A stretch of DNA of 64,000 bases, taken from contig JAWQFJ010001229.1 of NCBI GenBank assembly GCA_034096865.1, positions 121,001 through 185,000 of the forward strand, given 5' to 3'. The notes below the pieces were generated by a model. That model did not search any database, was not told the DNA's origin, and was given only the letters and a program-made list of their open reading frames with translations. This DNA comes from Theodoxus fluviatilis (taxonomy: Eukaryota > Mollusca > Gastropoda > Cycloneritida > Neritidae). Of the stretch, positions 21,749 to 34,700 are shown piece by piece (the stretch's first letter is position 1; every line of letters begins with the position of its first letter). The translations under genes were made by a program, and so were the position numbers.

Positions 21749-23480
21749 TCAGTCTCTTAACTTTCGGACAATCTTCCTCCATTGATCTCTATCCTCTGTG
21801 GCTCTCTGTGAGTCAGCAAAGGTCAAGCCTGTCCACTCTTTGATGTTGTCTTCCCACCTCTTTCTCTGCCTGCCTCTCCTTCTCCCACCTGGTATGGTAC
21901 CTTGCGGGATGGTCTTGGCCAGCCCACTGCCTCTTGACACGTGACCGTACCACTTCAGCTTTCTGCTTTTCACGATTGAGAGCAGGTCTTCGTACTGTCC
22001 AATTGCTCTCCTGATCCTGTTGCTGACTTCATTCGTGACATGGTCTTTGTATGAGATGTTCAGAATCTTGCGATAGCATCTCATTTCCAGGGCTTGTATC
22101 ACCTCTGTAGTTCAGATGGGAGTGTCCAGGACTCGCATGCATACATGAATACGGAAATGGCCAGCGTGCGCATGAGCCCGATCTTCGACGCGAGAGTGAT
22201 ATTTGTCACGCCATATTGGCTTCAACTTTGCCAATGCTGCTGCTGTTTGTGCTATCCTGGACAGTATCTCTGGTTTGGACCCTTCATCAGTCACAATAGA
22301 TCCCAGGTATTTGAAGTTGTTCACAGCTTCCAGTTTTTGACCCTTCACTTGGTCTTCTCGGCACTGATCTCCATGCCATATGCCTGTGAGGTCTCATCCA
22401 GGTGCTCAACAAGACTAGTCAGCTCCTCTTCACTTCCTGCTAATCCATCAATGTCATCAGCAAAACGTAAGTTGGTGATCTTTCTGCCACAGATGCTGAT
22501 TGATCCTTCGTGGTCTGCTAGGGCATCAGTCATTATCCTTTCAAGGAAGAGGTTGAAGAGTGGGGGGGAGAGTAGACAGCCCTGTCTGACTCCGACCGTT
22601 GTCCTGAACCATTCGCCTGTGGTACCATTGAACAGGACTGCGCTGGTCGCTCTGTCATAGAGATGTTCAACGACTTTGATGATCTTGGAGCTGATGTTGT
22701 AGCTTCTCATTGTGCCCCACAGCGCAGCATGCCAGACTCTGCCAAATGCTTTCTAAGTCTATAAAGACAGGGTACAGATCTTGTTGGTGTTGTAGATGTT
22801 TCTCACACAGGACTCTCAGATTGAAGATTTGTTCGGTGGTGCTCCTACCTGGTCTGAAACCTGCCTGCTCTTCAGCAATGATTTTCTCTGCCTGAGGTTT
22901 TAATCTGTTCAGCAGTACTTTCAGCATGACCTTGCTGGGATGGCTGATGAGGCTGATTGTGCGGTAGTCCTGGCACATTTGCAGGTTGCCTTTCTTGGGC
23001 AATGTAATCACCAGGAACTGTATCCATGGGGTTGGTCAATCTCCCGTCTGCCAGATCTTATTGCAGATCTTTGTGAGTGCATTGATCATTGCGTCGCCTC
23101 CTGCCTGGATGAGTTCCCCTGGAATGTTGTCAACCCCAGCTGACTTCCCTTTCTTGAGGGCCTTAACCGCTGTCTCCACCTCTTCTCAAAGAATTGAGTA
23201 GTTGCCCTCCTCGGTAGTCTGAGGACAGCTCAGTACTTTAGGATCTCCTCTGGTGTCATAGTTGTACAGCTCAGAGCAGTACTCAGTCCAGCGTTTCATG
23301 ATTTCGTGTTCTTCTGTGAGACAAATCCCGCTCTTGTCTTGTATGGTGTTGACTCGCCCTTGTTTGGTCGCTGTAAGGTCATAGACTATCTGGTATGCTT
23401 TCTTGGTGTTATTCTTCTGGAGGTTCTCCTCAACTGCATCACATTTCTGTTTGATCCACTCCTCCTTGGCACTCTTCATG
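21749..23480 (-). pseudogene. Non-LTR retrotransposon (RT and C-terminal region), frameshifted
   Basis: Successive minus frames give the pre-RT linker (23480-23186), RT blocks with EEQAGFRPGRSTTEQIF (23011-22667), GVRQGCLLSPPLFNLFLE and RFADDIDGLAG (22710-22345), NNFKYLGSIVTDEG (22348-22112) and a C-terminal part with KWYGHVSR and RRRGRQRKRWEDNIKEW (22102-21749). The order matches RTE-like LINE ORF2. The fingers-palm block around 22740 and other points are frameshifted, and the endonuclease is absent. Clade assignment is uncertain. Confidence 0.85.
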
Positions 23481-23934
23481 GCCTTCTTGACCCTTTTGTT
23501 GGCCTCTCTGTACTTACTTGCTCCATCTGCTGTTCCCCTCTTTTCTTCAGTTCCCTTCTCTCATTGCACATGTTCAAAATTTCTGCAGTGACCCATGGTT
23601 ACTTTGTTGGGTGATGTTTTCCTAATAACTGCCCGGCTGTCTCTATCACTGCCTCATTGAAGATGTTGGTCACTGTGTCGAGGCCCTCTTTGTCACCCAG
23701 AACCAAAAGCAGTGCAAACTTCCCTCCAATCATCGCTTTGAAGGACTTATCAACCTCAGGGTCTTTCAACCTTTCAAGGTCAAATCTAAGCCTGGTACCT
23801 TTCTGCTTACTGATTTTTTTAAGGCTCAGGCAGAAACATCACATAGACGCATACATAAATCTTAGCCCCATTGTAACACCCAACACATGTATGCATTCAC
23901 TCATGTAGAAGCATTTGTATGCATATGCTCCTGA

Positions 23935-24282
23935 ACTGAGTACCCCTGAGGGTTGGGGGTTAAAAGAATAGACTCGCTGTGTCTCCCTACTCAATCTGTA
24001 AGAGTCGAATAAATAGGGACATCATTAGTACTTAAATTTGGATTACTTGGAACTCTTCTACTACTAGTGATTATCATGTTTTCATGGCCTTTCATAGCAT
24101 ACAAAGGCAGATAGGCCCTAAAACTCCATGCATCCATGCATCCATCCATCCATCCATCCATCCATCATCCATCCATGCATCCATCCATCCATCATCCATC
24201 CATCCATGCATCCATCCATCCATCCATCCATCCATCCATCCATCCATCCATCCATCCATCCATCCATCCATCCATCCATCCG
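23935..24282 (+). repeat. (ATCC)n-tailed short interspersed repeat, with expanded tail
   Basis: A diverged body (CCTGAGGGTTGGGGG ... GGACATCATT ... CATGGCCTTTCATAGC ... AAGGCAGATAGGCCC) runs into ACTCCATGCATCC and a 150-bp CATC/ATCC array. Same family as the copies at 24789, 44828, 45450, 49163, 49449, 57640 and 59948. Confidence 0.75.
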
Positions 24283-24545
24283 TAACTGAGACATTTCAAA
24301 GTTGTGTCCATACCTGAGTTATGTCTTCAAGAAAGAAGAGTATGTGTGCGTTGAAAATTAATGGCTGCTCCTTTGCCACAGTTTGTAGCATGATGCTTTA
24401 AATACAGTACATTTTTCTGTTTCCATTTTTTAGTATCTCTGTCCATATAATTAAGTTTACTGGATCTTTTGCTGTGTAAGTGTATGGTCTTTCTCTGAAA
24501 GATTGAATTTTATATGACTATGAGCCTTGCCTGAACTTGTTTCAG

Positions 24546-25222
24546 GTATTCACATCCATGGGGGATGAACTTGACAACACCTTTATGAGGTGTCCTTTCA
24601 ATGAAACACATCTCATTCGCCCATCCAGATGGCAGTACCACTTGGAGAAATGCCGAAAGGTTTGTCAACCAAGTCCTTGCCCTACTCCCTCTGACATCTT
24701 ATCTACAGAATCTATTAAAATATGCATGCCCTCAACCCCAATTCGCATGAGATGATTGCATTTGATGCATTAAGATTGCTTCTTCTAAACCCACAGGAGG
24801 TTGGGGATTTAAAATTGACCCACCTCCTCTCCCTACAAGATTCATAAGATGCGAATAACTAGGGACATTGTGATTTGATTTTCGTTTAAACTGTTCCAGT
24901 GGTTTTCATGCTTAATGGCCTTGCATGGCCTGCAAAGGCTTATAGGCCATAAAACTCCATCCATCCATCCATTCTAATCCCACCACTGGTTGGACCCAAC
25001 TTTTGAAGTGGCAAGCATGACTGACTTTTGCAGAGCTCTGGAGCCCTGGTGAAGACAGCCATCTGTCCATTTGACCGGCGCCATGAGGTGCTGGAGGAGG
25101 AGCTGCGGTACCACATGAACATCTGCCCCAGTCGAGGCCCTATAGAGATTTTCATTGCTCAAGGTGGCTATGAGCATGACTGCTCTCATACCATTCATGG
25201 ATTGATTCCATCCTCTGAATAA
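24546..25222 (+). CDS. Zinc-finger exons of the GTSF1-like gene, with possible short read-through isoform
   Basis: The exon from 24546 (ATG at 24558) encodes 34 aa with finger 1 and ends in phase 0 at a GTTTGT donor. The exon from 25034 encodes finger 2. Its donor at 25164 (AAG|GTGGCT) is a weak match. If unspliced, the frame continues 19 codons to a stop at 25220-25222, giving a 96-aa two-finger protein closer in size to canonical GTSF1. The 374-bp intron between the two exons contains a copy of the (ATCC)n-tailed short repeat. The short isoform is a hypothesis; the long spliced form is supported by phase agreement over seven further exons. Confidence 0.6.
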
Positions 25223-28200
25223 TTCATGTACAATGAGGACAGAGTTGGGTTGTTTTTTGTTGTTGGGTTTTTTGACTCACATGCGAAGCAAAAGTGAGTC
25301 TATGTACTGAGCCGTGTCGTCCGTCCGTCCGTCCGTCCGGGCGTCCGTCCGTCCGTCCGTAAAAAAACTTAAACGTTGGATTTTTCTCGGAGACTATTAA
25401 GTCTATCAACACCAAATGTGGCATGATGGTGTATGATGACAAGGCCTCAAAAAACATACATAGTGACTTGACCTTGCTTGAAGGTCAAGGTCACAGGAGC
25501 CATAAATGTGGTCTCAAAAAGTCATTTTTCACATTTTCCCAATTTTCTCCCACGTTATTGAGAATGGCGACCTTAGCTACAAGTGGTATATAGGTCAAAG
25601 CAAGCCCTATCTTTTGATACCAGTTTGGTTGACCTTGCTTCAAGGTCAAGGTCACAGGAGCTCTTCAAAGTTGGATTGTATACCTATTTTGAAGTGACCT
25701 TGACCCTGAACTATGGAAGATAACTGTTTCAAACTTAATAATTATGTGGGGCACATGTTATACTTTCATCATGAGACACATTTGGTCACATATCATCAAG
25801 GTCAAGGTCACTTTGACCCTTATGAAATGTGACCAAAATGGGGTAGTGAACCACTAAAAGTGACTATATCTCATGGTAGAAAGTGCCAATAAGCACCATT
25901 GTGCTTCCTATGTCTTGAATTAACAGCTTTGTGTTGCATGACCTTGGATGACCTTGACCTTGGGTCAAGGTCACATGTATTTTGGTAGGAAAAATGTGTA
26001 AAGCATTTCTTTGTGTATGATGTCATTGGTAGGTTTAGTTGTTTGACCTTGATCTTGAAGGTCACCTGAAGGTCAAGGTCATATAAAGGTCAAGGTCAAG
26101 CATGTGAGTCGTATGGGCTTTGCCCTTCTTGTTTTTTTTTAACATTGTTGTTTTTTTTTTTTTTGGGGGGGGGTTGGTGTTTTTTTTTTTGTTTTTTTTT
26201 TTGTTTTTTTTTTTTTGTTTTTTTTGGGGGGTGGGTGGTTGTAAAATGTGCCGAACCAGTGATCATTCATAGACTTTTTGCTTCAGTGCTAACTGCTTCC
26301 ATTTTAGTACTGCTTCCAAGACTGATTTTCCCCCCACTTTTACTATTTGAAATACTGTCACCCAACCCTAATCCTAAGAGTAAGACTGTAACTTTATTAA
26401 ACCGAGTTGAAATATATTATAAATGATTACGTGTTTGATAACTCATAGTATTTGATAGTTGTCATTTCTGTATGCAGTTTTCTTTAGTTAAGGATAAGCA
26501 ACTCTGATGTGAAACTGATGTGGTTTGGATATGAAGAGAATTTTGAGTGTTGAATGCCCAGCATGCTTAGCTGTAAATCATCTCTAAATGAGATAAGTTC
26601 ATTCTTCTTTATATGGAAAAAGGCCATAATCTCTTCACATTATGTAATATGTTCATCGTCAATGTCGTCTTCATTATTTCTACTACCACTACAATCACAC
26701 CCTTTTCTCTCCACCATTTCTCCGCCCTCTTGCCATTCTTTTACTCAGCACCTCCTCTTGCTGGTTGTGCTCCTCCTCCTCTTCACACATTCATTCCTCC
26801 TCTTCACACATCTATTCCTCCTCCTCTTCACACATCTATTCCTCCTCCTCTTCACACATTCATTCCTCCTCTTCACACATCTATTCCTCCTCCTCTTAAC
26901 ACATTCATTCCTCCTCTTCACACATCTATTCCTCCTCCTCTTCACACATCTATTCCTCCTCCTCTTCACACATTCATTCCTCCTCTTCACACATCAATTC
27001 CTCCTCCTCTTCACACATCTATTCCTCCTCCTCTTCACACATCTATTCCTCCTCCTCTTCACACATTCATTCCTCCTCTTCACACATCTACTCCTCCTCC
27101 TCTTCACACATCTATTCCTCCTCCTCTTCACACATTCATTCCTCCTCCTCTTCACACATCTATTCCTCCTCCTCTTCACACATTCATTCCTCCTCTTCAC
27201 ACATCTATTCCTCCTCCTCTTCACACATCTATTCCTCCTCCTCTTCACACATTCATTCCTCCTCTTCACACATTCATCCTCCTCTTCACACATCTATTCC
27301 TCCTCCTCTTCACACATCTATTCCTCCTCCTCTTCACACATCTATTCCTCCTCCTCTTCACACATCTATTCCTCCTCCTCTTCACACATCTATTCCTCCT
27401 CCTCTTCACACATCTATTCCTCCTCCTCTTCACACATTCATTCCTCCTCTTCACACATCTATTCCTCCTCCTCTTCACACATCTATTCCTCCTCCTCTTC
27501 ACACATCTATTCCTCCTCCTCTTCACACATTCATTCCTCCTCCTCTTCACACATCTATTCCTCCTCCTCTTCACACATCTATTCCTCCTCCTCTTCACAC
27601 ATTCATTCCTCCTCTTCACACATTCATTCCTCCTCTTCACACATTCATTCCTCCTCTTCACACATTCATTCCTCCTCTTCACACATCTATTCCTCCTCCT
27701 CTTCACACATTCATTCCTCCTCTTCACACATCTATTCCTCCTCCTCTTCACACATCTATTCCTCCTCCTCTTCACACATCTATTCCTCCTCCTCTTCACA
27801 CATTCATTCCTCCTCTTCACACATCTATTCCTCCTCCTCTTCACACATCTATTCCTCCTCCTCTTCACACATCTATTCCTCCTCCTCTTCACACATCTAT
27901 TCCTCCTCCTCTTCACACATTCATTCCTCCTCCTCTTCACACATCTATTCCTCCTCCTCTTCACACATTCATTCCTCCTCTTCACACATCTATTCCTCCT
28001 CCTCTTCACACATTCATTCCTCCTCTTCACACATCTATTCCTCCTCCTCTTCACACATCTATTCCTCCTCCTCTTCACACATCCATTCCTCCTCTTCACA
28101 CATCTATTCCTCCTCCTCTTCACACATTCATTCCTCCTCTTCACACATCTATTCCTCCTCCTCTTCACACATTCATTCCTCCTCCTCTTCACACATCTAT

Positions 28201-28687
28201 TCCTCCTGCTCTTCACACATCCATTCCTCCTCCTCTTCACACATTCATTCCTCCTCTTCACACATCTATTCCTCCTCCTCTTCACACATTCATTCCTCCT
28301 CTTCACACATCTATTCCTCCTCCTCTTCACACATTCATTCCTCCTCTTCACACATCTATTCCTCCTCCTCTTCACACATCTATTCCTCCTCCTCTTCACA
28401 CATTCATTCCTCCTCCTCTTCACACATTCATTCCTCCTCTTCACACATTCATTCCTCCTCCTCTTCACACATCTATTCCTCCTCTTCACACATCTATTCC
28501 TCCTCCTCTTCACACATCTATTCCTCCTCCTCTTCACACATTCATTCCTCCTCTTCACACATCTATTCCTCCTCCTCTTCACACATCTATTCCTCCTCCT
28601 CTTCACACATTCATTCCTCCTCTTCACACATCTATTCCTCCTTCTCTTCACTCATCTATTCCTCTTTCAGCTGCTGCAGCTTTTCTC

Positions 28688-28736
<49 letters not shown>

Positions 28737-31700
28737 CATGTGCTTTGATGCTGAGGTGATAGAACACTCCAACACACACAGTTATTACATATCTCTCATT
28801 ATACTTTATTCTTGTTCTTTTTTTCTCCTGGTGATTTGTTCCCTTCCTTCTCTCCCCCCCCCCCCCTTCCCTCCCTCCCTCCCCCCTCTCCCTCCCACCC
28901 TCCCTCCCTCTCTCCCTCCCTCCCTCTCTCCCTCCCTCCCACCCACCCACCCTCCCTCCCTCCCTCCCTCCCTCCCTCCCTCCCTCCCTCCCTCCTCTTC
29001 TTTCACCTTCTCATTCTCCTCCTCAGTTTTCTCTTCTTCCTCACTGTTTTCTTCTCCACCTTTTAGCATAATTATTTGTAATGTTCTTTTCCTCCTGTTT
29101 GTATACATGTGGTTTCTTCCATGCTTTCTCTATGGAGATTTATGAGTGCAGGCAGTCCTGGAACTCTGAGTCTTGTTTTTCCCCCTGAGTTTGGAGTCCT
29201 TGTGTTGAGTGCAGTAGCTGTTGATGCTTGATGGCAGACTGTGCCAGGAAGGCAGGCGTGGTGGCCAACCATGGTAACTGTGACCTCCCCCCCCCACCGG
29301 CCCTTGAACTGCTTCCATCGGAGACCTGGGAAGGAGGTACGTGCTAGTTACATCCATCAGTTTTGTGTTGTGTGTTGATCACCAGCATTCTCAAAAATCA
29401 ATGTTTGGAATGTTCTCTGCAGTGTTAGAGAATGTTTGGAATTTGTCTGTGTTGCTGTGCTGTTTTTCCTGGCAGCCCTCGAAACAGACACGATAACAAA
29501 GATGTATGAATGTTCAGTTGTTCTAATGAAGAGAATAATGACAAGCCTCAAGGTGAGGGTAATTAAAGAATCAAATTTGTAAACAATACATACTGAATGG
29601 AAGAACAAGAAAGCCCTCAGCTTATGGCCTTCCACAATAACAGAAAAAAACGATATGCAATCTAACTAAACACAAACAGACCTTTCCTGTTTTTGACTCG
29701 CATGCGAAGCAAAAGTGAGTCTATGTACTCACCCGTTTTGTCCGTCCAGGCGTCCTAAAACTTTAACGTTGGACTTTCCTCAGAGACTATTAAGTCTATC
29801 AACACCAAATGTGGCATGATGGTGTATGATGACAAGGCCTCAAAAAACATACATAGTGACTTGACCTTGCTTGAAGGTCAAGGTCACAGGAGCCATAAAT
29901 GTGGTCTCAAAAACAGTCATTTTTCACATTTTCCCAATTTTCTCCCACGTTATTGAGAATGGCGACCTTAGCTACAAGTGGTATATAGGGCAAAGTAAGC
30001 CCTATCTTTTGATACCAGTTTGGTTGACCTTGCTTCAAGGTCAAGGTCACAGGAGCTCTTCAAAGTTGGATTGTATACCTATTTTGAAGTGACCTTGACC
30101 CTGAACTATGGAAGATAACTGTTTCAAACTTAATAATTATGTGGGGCACATGTTATACTTTCATCATGAGACACATTTGGTCACATATCAAGGTCAAGGT
30201 CACTTTGACCCTTATGAAATGTGACCAAAATGGGGTAGTGAACCACTAAAAGTGACCATATCTCATGGTAGAAAGTGCCATTGTGCTTCCTATGTCTTGA
30301 ATTAACAGCTTTGTGTTGCATGACCTTGGATGATCTTGACCTTGGGTCAAGGTCACATGTATTTTGGTAGGGAAAATGTGTAAAGCATTTCTTAGTGTAT
30401 GATGTCATTGCTAGGTTTAGTTGTTTGACCTTGACCTTGAAGGTCACCTGAAAGTCAAGGTCATGAATGTCAAGATCATGTAAAGGTCAAGGTCAAGCAT
30501 GTGAGTCGTATGGGCTTTGCCCTTCTTGTTTTGTTTTGTTTTGGGGGTGGCCAGGTTAGACCCACCGAATCTCCCTGCACAATTTGGTTTGAAGATGTGT
30601 AATTCTTCCATGGTGGCAAGTAGGTTGAAAATCCACCTGCCCTAAGGCAAAATCCACTGACTGAAAAATGGTCTGCCCCACTCATCACAAGTCAAATAAA
30701 TATCAGTGTCTCTTACTGTATCAATGTGTTTAGCATTGAACATACATGTATACACAATCACAATGAGGGTCAGGCAAACTAAACATTTGCTTGGAGGCTA
30801 CCTTCTCTGCCGTGTCATTGTGCAATCACAGAGTATTCAAGCAGCTGCATGCTTCAGTTCCAAAATTGGAGGAAAGTTTGGTTGCCCATTTGGGCAAGTC
30901 TAGGTCAACTTAACCTTGCCCCAAGAGAACATTTGGTTGCGCTGGGCAGTTGGGCAATCAGTTGTCGGATCTTGCAAAATTCTCTCGGTTGCTGTCAGCA
31001 GCTTCATGGTTGGATTGCCTCAAAGTCTCGGTCTGCAGGCCTAGCCAATTAGATGCAGTGAACTTCAGGGGCAGAAGGTGCCTCCATTAGGATTTGGAGG
31101 AAACACATACTGCCCTAATGGGCCTATGTCTTCAGCAATTTGAGCTACAAGGCCTCCCACGGCTCCTGAGTGCTGCTTGGGGCCAGCTGTTTGAGTGCTA
31201 CTGGGGCAGGCCCCGAAAGCACCAGGACCAATGCAATCCTGCTGTTTGAGTGCTACTGGAGCAGGCCCCGAAAGCACCAGGACCAATGCAATCCAGCTGT
31301 TTGAGTGCTACTGGAGCAGGCCCCGAAAGCACCAGGACCAATGCAATCCAGCTGTTTGAGTGCTACTGGAGCAGGCCCCGAAAGCACCAGGACCAATGCA
31401 ATCCAGCTGTTTGAGTGCTACTGGAGCAGGCCCCGAAAGCACCAGGACCAATGCAATCCTGCTGTTTGAGTGCTACTGGAGCAGGCCCCGAAAGCACCAG
31501 GACCAATGCAATCCAGCTGTTTGAGTGCTACTGGAGCAGGCCCCGAAAGCACCAGGACCAATGCAATCCAGCTGTTTGAGTGCTACTGGAGCAGGCCCCG
31601 AAAGCACCAGGACCAATGCAATCCAGCTGTTTGAGTGCTACTGGAGCAGGCCCCGAAAGCACCAGGACCAACGCAATCCTGCTGTTTGAGTGCTACTGGA

Positions 31701-34700
31701 GCAGGCCCCGAAAGCACCAGGACCAATGCAATCCAGCTGTTTGAGTGCTACTGGAGCAGGCCCCGAAAGCACCAGGACCAATGCAATCCAGCTGTTTGAG
31801 TGCTACTGGAGCAGGCCCCGAAAGCACCAGGACCAATGCAATCCAGCTGTTTGAGTGCTACTGGAGCAGGCCCCGAAAGCACCAGGACCAATGCAATCCA
31901 GCTGTTTGAGTGCTACTGGAGCAGGCCCCGAAAGCACCAGGACCAATGCAATCCAGCTGTTTGAGTGCTACTGAAGCAGGCCCCGAAAGCACCAGGACCA
32001 ATGCAATCCAGCTGTTTGAGTGCTACTGGAGCAGGCCCCGAAAGCACCAGGACCAATGCAATCCTGCTGTTTGAGTGCTACTGGAGCAGGCCCCGAAAGC
32101 ACCAGGACCAATGCAATCCAGCTGTTTGAGTGCTACTGGAGCAGGCCCCGAAAGCACCAGGACCAATGCAATCCAGCTGTTTGAGTGCTACTGGAGCAGG
32201 CCCCGAAAGCACCAGGACCAATGCAATCCAGCTGTTTGAGTGCTACTGGAGCAGGCCCCGAAAGCACCAGGACCAATGCAATCCTGCTGTTTGAGTGCTA
32301 CTGGAGCAGGCCCCGAAAGCACCAGGACCAATGCAATCCAGCTGATGGGGAAATGTCGGTGCCACACAGGCTGTATGAAGTGTTTCAACTGTGTATATAT
32401 GTATAGTATTTTACAATAGCTTGTAACTCATTTTGATTCATAACTTGGTTAGTCTACAGAAATTGGCTCCTCAAGGCTTTTTGTTTTCCCCTCCTCTCCA
32501 TCTTCCAGACGAGGATGGGGACTTGGGGATGCCCGAGATGAAAGCCTTGTACCTGCCAGAGAGCAGGTCTGCTGAGCTGAGGTAAGGCACCTGTGCTTGA
32601 CTAACTGGAAACTCCAAAGGTTAAGGAGTTGCTTTTGTGTATATCAACATATCAACTATATCTGGGTCTCAAACCAATTCACACTGTACCCTTTACTCTT
32701 TGCACCTCTTGATCAACCCTTGGCTGGCATCCCATGACAAAAGGGCTGTGACAGACCACTAGGATACACAGCCACCAGCAGTGTCTCTACTCCTCAGATA
32801 ATCCTTCAGCTCCATGTTAGCTCACCAGTCTCACAAAGGTTAACCAGACCACTGCATGTCCTAACTGCCCTCACAGGTAACTGGTTTTACACCTGAGCAG
32901 GGGAAGAGATGGTTCAGGTTAAGTATGTCCAGGATCTGCCGAAACATCATCTGGTGTGGCATCTACAAACACCTTCAACCAAAGAGAAACCTGTTATAAT
33001 ACTTTTGAGTAATGACTCTGAAAATGTAAATAGAGCCGAAAGTATACATGTATATATCTATACAAAGCTTTCCAGTATACATCTTGGGCTGAAAGTTCAC
33101 AGGAAATCAATGCCTTTTATCCTGATGCATGGATAAATGTATTCCTTTGCATCTCTTCAGTCACAGGTTATTCTACCTGCTGTTTCTTATGTTGTTGGAA
33201 AATGCATTTGAAATAGGCCAGAGGCCTCTTCAATAAACCGCACGTTAGTACTGCCATCTGCAAGCAATGCAGGTGCTCTGAGCACTTGACAACAGCCCTG
33301 ACGCCAGTGGCAGTTTCTCTATGGACCAGCTCTGCCTGGAGATCTGTGCTTCCGCCACTTCACTCTCCTCTACTCCAGGCCCCAAAAATAACCCCAAACT
33401 CCATGTTAAGGGAGGCAACCTTGGTAAAATGTAATGGGTATCTTTAACAAAAATCATTTATGAGTACCTTTTTCTTTCATAGTTGTATTTTCTTCCTCTT
33501 GATAACGTATTCCTCTCACATATAAAATGATCATCTTTCCTGTGAGGCTCAGATAATGGGTGTGAACACATTGAAATAAAGAATGGCTCTGAATCTATGT
33601 ACACAAGCAGGGCCTCAACCACTATTCCCTTCCCAATTCTCACTGCCATCTTGTCTACAGCACAGCTGTATTCCCTTCCCAATTCTCACTGCCATCTTGT
33701 CTACAGCACAGCTGTATTCCCTTCCCAATTCTCACTGCCATCTTGTCTACAGCACAGCTGCATTCCCTTCCCAATTCTCACTGCCATCTTGTCTACAGCA
33801 CAGCTGCATTCCCAATTCTCACTGCCATCTTGTCTACAGCACAGCTGCATTCCCAATTCTCACTGACATCTTGTCTACAGCACAGCTGCATTCCCTTCCC
33901 AATCCTCACTGCCATCTTGTCTACAGCACAGCTGCATTCCCAATCCTCACTGCCATCTTGTCTACAGCACAGCTGCATTCCCTTCCCAATTCTCACTGCC
34001 ATTCTTGTCTACAGCACAACTGCATTCCCTTCCCAATTCTCACTGCCATCTTGACTACAGCACAACTGCATTCCCTTCCCAATTTTCACTGCCATCTTGT
34101 CTACAGCACAGCTGCATTCACTTCCCAATTCTCACTGCCATCTTGTCTACAGCACAACTGCATTCCCTTCCCAATTCTCACTGCCATCTTGTCTACAGCA
34201 CAACTGCATTCCCTTCCCAATTCTCACTGCCATCTTGTCTGCAGCACAGCTGCATTCCCAATTCTCACTGCCATCTTGTCTACAGCACAGCTGCATTCCC
34301 AATTCTCACTGCCATCTTGTCTACAGCACAGCTGCATTCCCAATTCTCACTGCCATCTTGTCTACAGCACAGCTGCATTCCCAATTCTCACTGCCATCTT
34401 GTCTACAGCACAGCTGCATTCCCTTCCCAATTCTCACTGCCATCTTGTCTACAGCACAGCTGCATTCCCTTCCCAATTCTCACTGCCATCTTGTCTACAG
34501 CACAGCTGCATTCCCAATTCTCACTGCCATCTTGTCTACAGCACAGCTGCATTCCCAATTCTCACTGCCATCTTGTCTACAGCACAGCTGCATTCCCTTC
34601 CCAATTCTCACTGCCATCTTGTCTGCAGCACAGCTGCATTCCCTTCCCAATCCTCACTGCCATCTTGTCTACAGCACAGCTGCATTCCCTTCCCAATTCT

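Noticed and set aside
21749..23480. Active LINE
   Set aside because: RT blocks are spread over several frames with a frameshift in the catalytic-core region, and no endonuclease.
26554..29145. 863- and 711-codon Ser/His- or Phe/Leu-rich frames
   Set aside because: Produced by the 24/21-bp minisatellite, whose units are multiples of three; three plus frames are open at once.
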